Positions 17,396 to 25,696 of a DNA stretch of 37,430 nt are shown piece after piece. Under the pieces are notes generated by a model, which saw nothing but the letters and a program-made list of their open reading frames with translations, did no database searches and had not been told where the DNA came from. Numbering within the stretch: the stretch's first letter is position 1; the number at the start of each line of letters is the position of its first letter. The translations under genes were made by a program, and so were the position numbers. This DNA comes from Rhodanobacteraceae bacterium (lineage in GTDB: Bacteria > Acidobacteriota > Terriglobia > Terriglobales > Acidobacteriaceae): positions 1-37,430 of the forward strand of contig JANXWZ010000187.1 of assembly GCA_025350865.1 (NCBI GenBank). Direction: 5' to 3'.

Positions 17396-18406
17396 ATGAT
17401 GCGAGTTCCCTTCTCCGATCTCCACGCCGCGCTGCGGGCGATGCTGCTGACACTGGATTTTGAGCCGGGCCGCGCCGATGTATGTGCGCGGCTTTTTACC
17501 GAAGTGACCTGCGACGGCGTGTATACGCATGGGCTGGCGCGCTTTCCGCGGTTCGTAGCGACGATCAAACTGGGTGTGGTGAAACCGGCGGCGTCGCCTT
17601 CGCTGGTCGCGGGATTCGGGGCGATCGAACGGTGGGACGGAAATCTTGGCCCGGGGAATCTGAACGCGTATTCGTCGATGGCGCGGGCGATTGAGCTGGC
17701 GAAGTCGAATGGGATCGGCGCGGTCTTTTTAGCCAACTCGAATCACTGGATGCGCGGCGGGACCTACGGCTGGCAGGCGGCGGATGCAGGTTTGTTTGCG
17801 ATGTGCTGGACCAATACGCTGCCGAACGTTCCGGCGTGGGGCGCGGTTGCGCCGACGGTCGGCAATAACCCGTTCGTGATGGCTGTGCCGCGACCCGGCG
17901 GCGAAAACGTGGTCATCGACATGGCGATGAGCCAGTACAGCTACGGGACCTTAAGCGCGTATGAGAAGCGTGGGGAGCAGCTGCCGTTTCCGGGTGGATT
18001 CGATAGCGATGGCAAGCTAACCACCGATCCGGCGGCGATCTCGAAGACGGAGCGGGCGCTTCCGATCGGGCTTTGGAAGGGCTCGGGCATGTCGATGGCG
18101 CTGGATCTATTTGGGGCGATGCTGTCGGGTGGACTTTCGGCACATCAGATTCCGCGGGATTCGCTGCGGGAGTCGGGGCTGTCGCAGGTTTTTCTCGCGA
18201 TCGACCCGAAGGGGCTAAGCGTCGAGCAGATGGATGCTACGGCGGATGCGATGATTGCGAATCTGCATGCAGCGGAGCCTGTTGAGGCGGGCAAGACGGT
18301 ACGGTATCCGGGCGAGAAGACGCTGCAAGTGCGGCAAGAGAATCTTGAGCTGGGTGTGCCGGTGGATGAGGAATTGTGGAAGCAATTGCTGGCTCAGCAG
18401 TATTAG
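17396..18406 (+). CDS. Malate/L-lactate dehydrogenase-family oxidoreductase, 2,3-diketo-L-gulonate reductase-like
   Basis: A 336-residue member of the Ldh_2 family of NAD(P)-dependent 2-oxoacid reductases. The stretch ANSNHWMRGGTYGWQAA followed by CWTNTLPNVPAWGA is the YiaK/DlgD-type signature; the DGVYTHGLARFPRFV segment near residue 40 holds the conserved catalytic His. DlgD reduces 2,3-diketo-L-gulonate to 3-keto-L-gulonate. Its place after kduD suggests that it reduces a keto-acid from uronate or ascorbate-type breakdown, but the exact substrate is inferred. ATG ATG at 17396/17399 gives two possible starts three bases apart. Confidence 0.85.
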   Translation: MMRVPFSDLHAALRAMLLTLDFEPGRADVCARLFTEVTCDGVYTHGLARFPRFVATIKLGVVKPAASPSLVAGFGAIERWDGNLGPGNLNAYSSMARAIELAKSNGIGAVFLANSNHWMRGGTYGWQAADAGLFAMCWTNTLPNVPAWGAVAPTVGNNPFVMAVPRPGGENVVIDMAMSQYSYGTLSAYEKRGEQLPFPGGFDSDGKLTTDPAAISKTERALPIGLWKGSGMSMALDLFGAMLSGGLSAHQIPRDSLRESGLSQVFLAIDPKGLSVEQMDATADAMIANLHAAEPVEAGKTVRYPGEKTLQVRQENLELGVPVDEELWKQLLAQQY

Positions 18407-18431
18407 GCCCGGAGCGAGATAAACTGGATGC

Positions 18432-18689
18432 ATGGATGTCAAGGTTTACTCCGCAGCATGGTGCAGGGATTGTCGGGAAGCGAAGCGGTTTCTGGCGAAG
18501 CACAACATTCCGTTTGAAGAGATCGATATCGAACGCACGCCTGGGGCCGCTGACGAAGTGGAAGACAACGTCGGGAAACGGGCCATTCCGCAGTTTGTGA
18601 TCGATGGCAAATGGGTTCAGCCTTACCGGCCGGGGCGGGGATTTTTGCACGAGGAGATGTCGGCGTTGTTTGGCGTGCCGCACCCGTAG
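18432..18689 (+). CDS. Glutaredoxin-like thiol-disulfide protein
   Basis: An 85-residue thioredoxin-fold protein. The redox site CRDC (11-14) in AAWCRDCREAKRFL is dithiol. The cis-proline loop is KRAIPQFVIDG, and FEEIDIE gives the second strand. Length and layout match small glutaredoxins (the NrdH/Grx class). The Trp before the first Cys and Arg-Asp between the cysteines are less common than CPYC. Probably a cytoplasmic reductant. It starts 25 nt after the reductase gene and is followed by a terminator-like hairpin. Confidence 0.88.
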   Translation: MDVKVYSAAWCRDCREAKRFLAKHNIPFEEIDIERTPGAADEVEDNVGKRAIPQFVIDGKWVQPYRPGRGFLHEEMSALFGVPHP

Positions 18690-18698
18690 TATGTGCCA

Positions 18699-18717
18699 GG
18701 GCTAAAGCCCTTTTTTC
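18699..18717 (+). terminator. Intrinsic terminator after the glutaredoxin gene
   Basis: AGGGC-TAAA-GCCCT followed by TTTTT, 10 nt after the stop codon. The core GGGCTAAAGCCC is repeated at 18735-18746 without a T-run. Confidence 0.6.
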
Positions 18718-18746
18718 GCGAGCGGCAGTTCATAGGGCTAAAGCCC
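18700..18746. repeat. Tandem pair of the GGGCTAAAGCCC element
   Basis: Two exact copies of the 12-mer (18700-18711 and 18735-18746) separated by 23 nt, in the short gap between the glutaredoxin gene and purB. Each is a near-perfect inverted repeat (GGGCT/AGCCC). Confidence 0.75.
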
Positions 18747-18782
18747 CATGCTTCCACCGAAGAGCAAGGCTAAGGAGATTCA

Positions 18783-20084
18783 TTGATTAAGCGTTATACG
18801 CGGCCGGAGATGGGCCGGATCTGGTCCGATGAGAACAAGTACGCCTGCTGGTTGCGGGTCGAGGTTGCGGCGTCGCAGGCGCTGGCTGCGGCGGGTATGG
18901 TGCCGCAGGCGGCAGCGGATACGATTCGCGATAAGGGCGCGTTTACGGTGGCGCGGATTGACGAGATCGAGGCCGAGGTTCGGCATGATGTGATCGCGTT
19001 TACGACGACGGTGGCCGAGCATATCGGGGATCCGGATGCGTCGCGCTGGCTGCACTATGGGCTTACTTCGACGGACGTGGTCGACACGGCGCAGGCGCTG
19101 CAGTTAAAGGAAGCTTCGGCGATCATTCGCGCGGGCATTGTGCGGCTGGCGGAGGTGCTGAAGGCGCGGGCGCTGGAGTTCAAGCACACACCTTCGATCG
19201 GGCGGACGCACGGGGTTCACGCCGAACCGACGACGTTTGGGCTGAAGATGCTGCTTTGGTATGCGGAAGTGCAGCGGTCGCTGGTGCGGTTCGATGCGGC
19301 GGCTGAAGAGTTGCGCGTGGGCAAGCTTTCAGGAGCGGTCGGGACGTTCGGCCACCTGAAGCCGGAGCATGAAGAGGCGATCTGCGCCGCCCTTGGACTC
19401 ACCCCGGTTCTCGTCGCTACGCAAGTAGTCCAGCGGGATCGTCATGCGAATTATGTGGCTACGCTGGCCGTGCTGGCTTCCACGCTCGACAAGATTGCGA
19501 CCGAGGTACGGCACCTGCAGCGGACCGAGGTGCGAGAGGCGGAGGAGTTCTTTTCGGAGAAGCAGAAGGGCTCGTCGGCGATGCCGCATAAGCGCAATCC
19601 GATTACGTCCGAACAGGTCAGCGGGCTGGCTCGCGTGATTCGCTCGAACGCGCAGACGGCGTTTGAGAATGTGGCGTTGTGGCATGAGCGCGATATTTCG
19701 CACTCGTCGGCGGAGCGGGTGATTCTGCCCGACTCGACGATTCTGGCGGACTACCTGCTGCAGAAGACGGCGACGTTGATCGAGAAGCTGATGGTGTATC
19801 CGGCGCGGATGCTGAAGAATCTGGAGAGCACGGGCGGCCTGATTTTTTCGGGGCAGCTACTGCTGGATCTGGCCGAGTCGGGTATGAGCCGCGAGGACGC
19901 GTACCGGCTCGTACAGGGCCACGCGATGAATAGCTGGAAGAACGAGCTGGTCTTCCGGGATGAGGTGGCGAAGGAGCCGCTGATTACGAGCCGACTGGCA
20001 CCGGAGAAACTGGCGCGGGCGTTTGATTATCGGCGGCAGTTGGCGAATGTGGATGCGATCTTTGCCCGGGTGTTGGGGAGCTAG
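18783..20084 (+). CDS. purB: Adenylosuccinate lyase
   Basis: A 433-residue enzyme of the fumarase/aspartase superfamily that acts twice in purine synthesis, splitting SAICAR and adenylosuccinate with release of fumarate. The superfamily signature SSAMPHKRNPITSEQ is intact, as are HYGLTSTDVVDTA and SIGRTHGVHAEPTTFG, with the catalytic His. The start codon is TTG (MIKRYTRPEMGRIW), set by AGGAG six bases upstream; no ATG is available at the conserved N-terminus. TTG may lower translation. It is followed after one base by a small exported protein gene. Confidence 0.96.
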   Translation: MIKRYTRPEMGRIWSDENKYACWLRVEVAASQALAAAGMVPQAAADTIRDKGAFTVARIDEIEAEVRHDVIAFTTTVAEHIGDPDASRWLHYGLTSTDVVDTAQALQLKEASAIIRAGIVRLAEVLKARALEFKHTPSIGRTHGVHAEPTTFGLKMLLWYAEVQRSLVRFDAAAEELRVGKLSGAVGTFGHLKPEHEEAICAALGLTPVLVATQVVQRDRHANYVATLAVLASTLDKIATEVRHLQRTEVREAEEFFSEKQKGSSAMPHKRNPITSEQVSGLARVIRSNAQTAFENVALWHERDISHSSAERVILPDSTILADYLLQKTATLIEKLMVYPARMLKNLESTGGLIFSGQLLLDLAESGMSREDAYRLVQGHAMNSWKNELVFRDEVAKEPLITSRLAPEKLARAFDYRRQLANVDAIFARVLGS

Positions 20085-20085
20085 T

Positions 20086-20544
20086 ATGGTTCTTCCCAAA
20101 CTCAGATTCGTTGCGGCTTTGCTTGTGTTGGGCGGCTCAGTATGTCCGGCACAAACGAAGCCTTGTCCTGGGATCGAGAGCAACATTGCCGACTCAAGGT
20201 TCAAGCCGGGGCAAGTGTGGACTTATTCCAGCCGTCCCAACGAAACCGGCTCTACGGTGACAATTCTCCAGGTCGACCACCTGAAACATATTGGAGTTGT
20301 AATACATGTGAGAGTCGATGGGTTGCGAATGAAAAACCCTAGGAACGAGCTTGTACCGTCGATTGAACACATGCCTTTCACACGAGACGCTATGTTACTC
20401 AGCACACTCCATATGCAACGCACAGTCAGGACCCTGCCAACGATGGACGGCTACGACAGGTGGCGGGCGGATTGCGGCGGTGTGTATAAGATTTCCGTCG
20501 CGGACGCTATTTCGATTGCAGAGAAGACATTCAACGCGCATTAA
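20086..20544 (+). CDS. Hypothetical exported protein (152 aa)
   Basis: Starts at ATG 20086, one base after the purB stop, with a signal peptide MVLPKLRFVAALLVLGGSVC and cleavage near CPAQ. The mature part (PGQVWTYSSRPNETGSTVTIL and IGVVIHVRVDG) looks like a small beta-rich domain; two cysteines, one near the start and one near the end (ADCGG), could form a disulfide. I do not recognise a family. The frame is open 21 codons earlier, inside purB, but the signal peptide supports the shorter form. Base use is less GC-rich than the neighbours. Confidence 0.72.
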   Translation: MVLPKLRFVAALLVLGGSVCPAQTKPCPGIESNIADSRFKPGQVWTYSSRPNETGSTVTILQVDHLKHIGVVIHVRVDGLRMKNPRNELVPSIEHMPFTRDAMLLSTLHMQRTVRTLPTMDGYDRWRADCGGVYKISVADAISIAEKTFNAH

Positions 20545-20561
20545 CTCCTCCTTAGGCGACT

Positions 20562-21167
20562 ATGTCAGAGACGCTGATCCAAATCGTCGATGCGACGCTG
20601 GCCTCGGCGGTTTCGCGGTCGGGCTCGCATCTTGCCTGCCGACCGGGCTGTTCGCAGTGCTGTCATGGGGTGTTTGAGATCTCCGCGCTGGATGCGGCTC
20701 GGTTGCACCAGGGACTTGCCGGCGCGGACCAAGCGGTGGCGGGGCGTGTGATTGCGCGGGTAGAAGCAGCGCGGGCCAGACTCAGGCCTTTCTTTCCTGG
20801 TGATGTATTGACGGGTACGCTGACTGGGACAGAGGAAGAAATCGAGCTATTTGAAGAGTGGGCGCATGGCGACGCATGTCCTGTCCTCGATCCAGAAACG
20901 CAGACTTGCGATCTCTATGAGCATCGACCGATTCTATGCCGCACGTTCGGGCCTCCGATTCTGAATGATCCCGGCGACCGCGACGCCGGCCTCGCCATCT
21001 GCGAGCTTTGCTTCACCGAGGCCACCGACGACGATATTGCCGCCGCGGAGATGGATTCCGGCTTTCGTGCGCTGCAAGAACGAGCCGAAGCCGAGTATGA
21101 GGCGAACAATCCGGCGTCCGGGCCGACGATCGTGGCGTTCGCGTTCAGCGCGAAGGACGATAATTGA
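20562..21167 (+). CDS. YkgJ-family cysteine-cluster protein
   Basis: A 201-residue protein with the pattern CRPGCSQCCHG (about 26-36), then ACPVLD...TCDLYEHRPILCRTFG and ICELC. This is the cysteine arrangement of the CxxCxxCC family (YkgJ/UPF0153), thought to bind zinc or an iron-sulfur cluster. The HRPILCRTFGPP block is the most conserved part of the family. The reaction is unknown. The gene starts 17 nt after the small exported protein and ends 3 nt before ubiX, suggesting co-transcription with ubiX. Confidence 0.88.
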   Translation: MSETLIQIVDATLASAVSRSGSHLACRPGCSQCCHGVFEISALDAARLHQGLAGADQAVAGRVIARVEAARARLRPFFPGDVLTGTLTGTEEEIELFEEWAHGDACPVLDPETQTCDLYEHRPILCRTFGPPILNDPGDRDAGLAICELCFTEATDDDIAAAEMDSGFRALQERAEAEYEANNPASGPTIVAFAFSAKDDN

Positions 21168-21170
21168 AGG

Positions 21171-21776
21171 GTGATTGACACGGGCAAGACCTTTACAGTT
21201 GCGATTACCGGGGCGAGTGGCAGCATCTTTGCCATTGAGCTGCTGAGGTTGATGGCGGCCGATCAGCGGGTAAGCCATATCGACCTCGTGGTATCCGATG
21301 CGGCCCTGCGGGTGCTGGCCGAAGAGATGCAGGTAAGCGGCCGGAATGGGTTGGTGGAGAAGCTGGTGGGAGCTGGTGCCGCGGCGAAGATCCGCCAGCA
21401 TACGGATGAGAATATTGGCGCCAACATTGCGAGCGGGTCTTACCCGAGCGACGGAATGATTGTGCTGCCGTGCTCGATGGGGACGCTGGCGGGGATTGCG
21501 CACGGGCTGGCGTCGTCGCTGGTGCAGCGGGCAGCGGATGTGACGTTGAAGGAGCGGCGACCGCTCGTCCTATGCGTGCGGGAGACGCCGTTCAACCTGA
21601 TCCATCTGCGCAATATGACGTCGGCGGCGGAGGCTGGGGCAACGATCTATCCGGTGATGCCGACGCTGTATAACCATCCGCAGACGATGGAGGATATCGT
21701 GCGCGCCTTTGTGCATCGGGTGCTGGCGCATGTGGGGTTGCGGCAGGACGGGGCGTTTGAGTGGGGCGCGGAGTAG
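21171..21776 (+). CDS. ubiX: Flavin prenyltransferase UbiX
   Basis: A 201-residue enzyme that joins dimethylallyl phosphate to FMN, making the prenylated flavin used by UbiD-type decarboxylases. The N-terminal AITGASGSIFAIELL nucleotide site, the LVVSDAA strand, the PCSMGTLAGIAHGLASSL loop and RETPFNLIHLRNM are all classic UbiX. The start is GTG at 21171, three bases after the stop of the cysteine-cluster gene. No ubiD lies in this window, so the partner enzyme must be encoded elsewhere. Confidence 0.94.
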   Translation: MIDTGKTFTVAITGASGSIFAIELLRLMAADQRVSHIDLVVSDAALRVLAEEMQVSGRNGLVEKLVGAGAAAKIRQHTDENIGANIASGSYPSDGMIVLPCSMGTLAGIAHGLASSLVQRAADVTLKERRPLVLCVRETPFNLIHLRNMTSAAEAGATIYPVMPTLYNHPQTMEDIVRAFVHRVLAHVGLRQDGAFEWGAE

Positions 21777-21783
21777 GCGAGTA

Positions 21784-21822
21784 CAACCGCAGATCCCTCC
21801 GCAGTGCTACGGGATGACAAAC
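21784..21822. repeat. Extragenic hairpin repeat, long form, copy 2
   Basis: Seven bases after the ubiX stop. Arms ATCCC (21793-21797) and GGGAT (21811-21815) enclose 13 nt; flanks CAACCGCAG and GACAAAC match copy 1 at 13642. Relative to copy 1 one pair has changed from T-A to C-G. Confidence 0.82.
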
Positions 21823-21826
21823 AGAG

Positions 21827-22858
21827 TCATTCGTGTGTCGGCGGGGCTGCGGTGCCGTCGATGGCGAATTCGTGGGGCGCTGGTGGCGGGTCGGATTTCA
21901 GGAAGTCGGTAGTTGCCTTCAGTACCTGGACTGGGCACTCGGAGGGGGCGAGGTGGCCGCAGCCGGTGATCGCTACGAGGGATGAATTGGGGATGGCGTC
22001 GTGCATGCGCTGGCCGACCGAGAGCGGTATGAGCTGGTCGACAGAACCCCAGACGATGAGGGTTGGGACGCGGATAGAGTTGAGGCGGAAGTCCATCAGA
22101 TCGCGGCCGTTTTCCATGGCATAGAAGCTGCGCTCAATAATCCATCCGTTGTGGTTCAGGAGCTGGACGGCTGACCTTGCAACGAACGCTGGGAAGGGCC
22201 TGTCGATTGGGCTTAGGACGTGCCGCAAGGCGGCCAGGCCGGCGGCATCTTTGGGGACGAAGAGGGACGCGTCGAACGTCGGCGGGAAGTAGATTCCGGC
22301 GGCATCGTAGACGACCAGGCGGTTGAGGCGGTCGGGATGATCGAGCGCCATGCGGAGGGCGATCCATCCGCCCATCGACCAGCCTCCGAGGTCCGCCTGA
22401 CGGATGTGGAGGGCGTCCATGAAGTGTTGGACGGTCTTCTCCTCAAGCGAGATGGCGTAGTCGACGTCGGGTTGCGGGGAGCGGCCATAGCCGAGGAGGT
22501 CAGGAACGTAGACGTGGAATCCCTGCGCCGCGAGAGGCGCGATCATGGGTGCCCAATCTTCCCCGCGCGAGCCGATGCCGTGGATCAGGACGAGCGGAGT
22601 TCCGGGGCCTTGCGGGGGATGCGCTTCGAAGTAATGGATGCGGTAGCCGTCGACCTGCACATAGCTGCTGTCAACATGGAGACGCCAGAGCTTGTAGCGG
22701 ATGATCTGGTCGTTCACCCAGAGGGGTTCGGTGTAGAAGGTGAGGCCGCCGGCGATGACCAGCAAAAGCAGGAAGGAAATGACGTAGTGCAGGATCGCCC
22801 TCGGTCTGGGACCAGAGGTTTTTGTCTCCTCAACGGTGCTTGCCGGTGTCACTTCCAT
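21827..22858 (-). CDS. Membrane-anchored alpha/beta hydrolase
   Basis: A 343-residue protein with one N-terminal membrane helix (about 23-42) and an alpha/beta-hydrolase domain. The oxyanion-hole motif LIHGIGSRGEDW comes before the nucleophile elbow GGWSMGGW (Ser161); the acid is the Asp of VWGSVDQLIP, and the His is in TGCGHLAPSE. The family includes esterases, epoxide hydrolases and C-C hydrolases; nothing shows the substrate. The catalytic domain most likely faces the periplasm. The gene lies 10 nt after the nitroreductase gene on the same strand, so the two probably form an operon. Confidence 0.85.
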   Translation of the reverse strand: MEVTPASTVEETKTSGPRPRAILHYVISFLLLLVIAGGLTFYTEPLWVNDQIIRYKLWRLHVDSSYVQVDGYRIHYFEAHPPQGPGTPLVLIHGIGSRGEDWAPMIAPLAAQGFHVYVPDLLGYGRSPQPDVDYAISLEEKTVQHFMDALHIRQADLGGWSMGGWIALRMALDHPDRLNRLVVYDAAGIYFPPTFDASLFVPKDAAGLAALRHVLSPIDRPFPAFVARSAVQLLNHNGWIIERSFYAMENGRDLMDFRLNSIRVPTLIVWGSVDQLIPLSVGQRMHDAIPNSSLVAITGCGHLAPSECPVQVLKATTDFLKSDPPPAPHEFAIDGTAAPPTHE

Positions 22859-22868
22859 TCGGGCAATG

Positions 22869-23522
22869 CTAACTCAATTTGAGGGCTTTGCCGTACTCTT
22901 CGCCAAAGACTGTGTGGTTGAGGCCAAATCTTCCGCCGTCGAACTTGTCCGCACCCTTGAGGTGGCCTACGGCGAGCAATGCGACGACCCAGTAGCTGAG
23001 CGGGAGGCGCAGGGCCTCATGGACCTTATCCTGCTCGAAGCCTTCCATGGGTGCGGTGTCGTAGCCGAGGGATTCAGCCATCAGCATCATGCTGGTGTAC
23101 GCGAGCATGACCTGCTTGTTCAGCCAGAGTTTCATCTGGTCTGCGGTGAAGTTGGACATGTAACTGGAGACGCTGGAGCGGGCCTGCGCGGCGTAGCTTT
23201 CGGGCATTCCGCCCTCGAGGCCCATTTCAAGCATCTGGTCGAGGTCTTTGCGCCAGCCATCCATATCGCCGCACGCGACGATCATCACGGAGGCCTCTTC
23301 GACTTTGGGCTGGTTGTAGCTGGCGGCACGCAGCTTGCGTTTTTGCTCTGGGGCTTGCACGACGACGAAGCGCCAGGGCTGCATGTTGTATCCGCTGGGC
23401 GCATGTAGGCCGGCGTCAAGAATCTGGCGGAGGTCGGCAGGCGGGATCGGAGTGCCGTCGAAGCTGGGCGTGGCGCGCCGGTCGCGGATGACGTCGGTTA
23501 GATTCTTCATGCTCTCTACCAT
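22869..23522 (-). CDS. Nitroreductase-family flavoprotein
   Basis: A 217-residue FMN-dependent oxidoreductase. The N-terminal RRATPSFDGTPIP and the HAPSGYNMQPWRFVVV segment are the standard FMN-binding start of the family; GYDTAPMEGF and LLAVGHLKG are the expected C-terminal motifs. It would reduce quinones, nitro compounds or similar substrates with NAD(P)H. Two starts are possible: ATG 23522 (MVESMKN) and ATG 23510 (MKNLTDVI); the second fits the family better. It leads the two-gene unit with the membrane-anchored hydrolase. Confidence 0.87.
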   Translation of the reverse strand: MVESMKNLTDVIRDRRATPSFDGTPIPPADLRQILDAGLHAPSGYNMQPWRFVVVQAPEQKRKLRAASYNQPKVEEASVMIVACGDMDGWRKDLDQMLEMGLEGGMPESYAAQARSSVSSYMSNFTADQMKLWLNKQVMLAYTSMMLMAESLGYDTAPMEGFEQDKVHEALRLPLSYWVVALLAVGHLKGADKFDGGRFGLNHTVFGEEYGKALKLS

Positions 23523-23759
23523 CCTTGCTGAGATTGACGCTCTTTCATTCTGATACAGGGGAGGCAGTCATGGGCCGTAGGTATTCGATGCCATCGTACG
23601 GATGGCGGGTGGAGCAGGTGGGAAATCAATACTGGAAGCCGAATCCCACGATAGCACTGGAATGCAGATCGTTGTCACAACACGGGTTGAAAAGACAAAG
23701 ACTGACATTCTGGCTGAGCCAGTGTAACGACCTGCGAGTGAATGACGGTCTGTGATGCG

Positions 23760-24791
23760 TTATTTGATTTCGTTCATGGCGAGCGCGGTCGCATAGGGAG
23801 CCTGGCCAGGCGCGTCGGCAAAGACCCACACACCGTGGAAGGCTTTGCGGAGTTCGGGGTGGGCGGCGACGAGGGCCGAAATCGCGGCGACATTGAGCTT
23901 GCGGGTGGCGGCGTTGTCCGCGACGGAGTCGACCTTGATGTGGGCGGCTACGTCGATCTTGTCGCCGCCGCGATAATCCTCCACCGTGAGCGCGGTGAAG
24001 CGGAACTCGGTGCCGTCGGCGGATTTCACAACGAGGGGCGAATCAGCGCCGATACCGCCGGAGATGGCGGGCGGGACCGCGGCCCCAAGCTCGGCTTGCA
24101 GCTTGTCAAAGTGGCTGCTGGCGACAAAGTTTGCGGGCTGGAGCAGCGATTGCGCCTCCTGGTAGTAGAGCCACGCGTTCCACGGTTCTTTGGCTGCGCC
24201 GGTTCCGGTGGAGAGCGCGCGGGCCTGCTTCCAATACCAGAGGCCGTCGTGGCCCAGCGCGGTGAGCGGCTTGGGGTAGAGACCGGCGAGCAGCCACTGG
24301 GGCAGGCCGTTGATCACATCCTGGCGGAGGAGGAAGGAAATCCGCCAGGGAGTGGCAGAATCCATGCGGACCATGGCGAAGGCATATTTGCCGGGGGGAA
24401 GCTGCGGGATCAGGAACTGGGCCTCGGCGGGCGACTGGTTGAGCGAGCAGAAGAACTGCGCATCGGGATTGGCGCCGGCGGCAGTTTTGGCGAGGGTGCT
24501 GGCGTCGAGGATGTAGAGCTGCTCGACCTGGGCCTGCGCGCCGCTGAGCTTGGACGCAGTGGAGGCGATCTCGTTGGCCATACCGGTGAAGTCCTGCTGG
24601 AACTCGGCTATGGTGAGAGGCTTTACCGAGTTGGCGTCATTGGCCTGAATTTTCGACGCGAGGGAGGCGGCTGCCTGGGCCAGTGCGTCGCGCTCGGCCG
24701 GGTTCATCTGCGATTGCGTGATGCAGGTTTCGGCCGCGTAGGTGGCCGCCGGTGCAACTGCTAGTGCGGCGATCAGGAGCAGGGACTTCAT
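23760..24791 (-). CDS. Hypothetical exported protein (343 aa)
   Basis: The start at ATG 24791 gives a clear signal peptide (MKSLLLIAALAVAPAATYA) with GAGG 7 nt upstream; the frame is open 51 codons further upstream, but that part is implausible. The mature protein has an Ala-rich helical first third, then LIPQLPPGKYAFAMVRMDS, a Trp-rich middle (LPQWLLAGLYPKPLTALGHDGLWYW shortened here to GLWYWKQARAL) and a beta-rich end (VEDYRGGDKIDVAAHI). The C-terminus KAFHGVWVFAD is also distinctive. I do not recognise a family. It stands alone, divergent from the STN-like gene, and is probably periplasmic. Confidence 0.78.
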   Translation of the reverse strand: MKSLLLIAALAVAPAATYAAETCITQSQMNPAERDALAQAAASLASKIQANDANSVKPLTIAEFQQDFTGMANEIASTASKLSGAQAQVEQLYILDASTLAKTAAGANPDAQFFCSLNQSPAEAQFLIPQLPPGKYAFAMVRMDSATPWRISFLLRQDVINGLPQWLLAGLYPKPLTALGHDGLWYWKQARALSTGTGAAKEPWNAWLYYQEAQSLLQPANFVASSHFDKLQAELGAAVPPAISGGIGADSPLVVKSADGTEFRFTALTVEDYRGGDKIDVAAHIKVDSVADNAATRKLNVAAISALVAAHPELRKAFHGVWVFADAPGQAPYATALAMNEIK

Positions 24792-24903
24792 AAGGAACCT
24801 CAGGGAACGACGAGCAATCAAAGTGTAGTACATCGGGGTACTTCGCAGATTGCGCTGATCCGTTAGACTGACCGAAGCGGTTGTTGGTCGTCTAACCCAC
24901 AGC

Positions 24904-25647
24904 ATGACGCGACTTTTCCCAATTCGGCAGACTTCCCTTTCCATGGCACTCGCCGTGATCGCGTTTGGAGGCGCAGGGGCGCAGGGTTTGCCTGCGACTC
25001 CGCCGACTTCACCTGCAGTGACGGCGGCTCCGACGGAGATCCAGACTCCGGCGCGTCAGTCACCGGAGCGGGCCCAGGTTCAACTCGATGGCCGGATGCT
25101 GACAGTGTCGGCCAACAATTCTTCGCTGAACCAAATTCTTCGGGAGATTTCGCGCGTGACGGGGATGAAGATCACCGGCGGCGTGACGGACGAGCGGGTG
25201 TATGGCAGCTACGGTCCGGCGGAGGCGTCGACCGTACTGACGGCGCTGCTGGGCGGAACTGGAAGCAACGTGTTGATTGTGCTGGATGACCGGCAGTCGC
25301 CCCAGGAGCTGGTGCTGACCCCGCGTGCAGGCGGAGCGACTCCGCCAAATCCCAACGCGAGCCGTGATCGCGGGGAGGAAGACCTGCCCCCGCAACGTAC
25401 GCCTCGATACCCGCGTCAGGATGGGCAGGGCGTGACTTTTCCGCCGAACCAGGTAGCGCCGCCGCCGATGCCGTTCCCACAGGGACAACAGAATGCGGCA
25501 CCACAGAACTTCCAGCCTCAACCAATTGTTGCTCCGCCGAGCGATACTACGACGCAGGAGTCTCCCAACGGCGTGAAGACACCGCAGCAGATTTATGACC
25601 AGTTGATGAAGATGCAGCAACAGCAACAACAAAAGCCGCCGGGTTAG
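24904..25647 (+). CDS. Exported protein with an STN/secretin-N-like domain and Pro/Gln-rich tail
   Basis: A 247-residue protein with a signal peptide ending near GGAGAQG. Residues about 60-115 (LTVSANNSSLNQILREISR, then GMKITGG, TVLTALLGG and VLIVLDD) have the beta-alpha-beta shape of the short STN domain found at the N-terminus of secretins and TonB receptors. The rest is low-complexity, rich in Pro and Gln, ending in a run of seven glutamines. No secretin barrel or TonB-dependent barrel follows, so this is a free-standing domain. It may contact a secretin or a peptidoglycan-linked complex; that is speculative. The nearest genes do not show a partner. Confidence 0.75.
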   Translation: MTRLFPIRQTSLSMALAVIAFGGAGAQGLPATPPTSPAVTAAPTEIQTPARQSPERAQVQLDGRMLTVSANNSSLNQILREISRVTGMKITGGVTDERVYGSYGPAEASTVLTALLGGTGSNVLIVLDDRQSPQELVLTPRAGGATPPNPNASRDRGEEDLPPQRTPRYPRQDGQGVTFPPNQVAPPPMPFPQGQQNAAPQNFQPQPIVAPPSDTTTQESPNGVKTPQQIYDQLMKMQQQQQQKPPG

Positions 25648-25663
25648 GGCGGAGGAAACAGAA

Positions 25664-25686
25664 GCAGATCCCTGCGGGATGACAAA
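25664..25686. repeat. Extragenic hairpin repeat, short form, copy 1
   Basis: ATCCC-TGC-GGGAT (25668-25680) flanked by GCAG and GACAAA, 16 nt after the STN-like gene. It is a shortened version of the elements at 13642 and 21784. Confidence 0.75.
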
Positions 25687-25696
25687 AAGGTTGGGT

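Noticed and set aside
23525..23755. 76-codon open frame on the plus strand in the gap between nitroreductase and the exported protein
   Set aside because: No ribosome binding site and no recognisable structure; the gap 23523-23759 appears non-coding apart from promoters.
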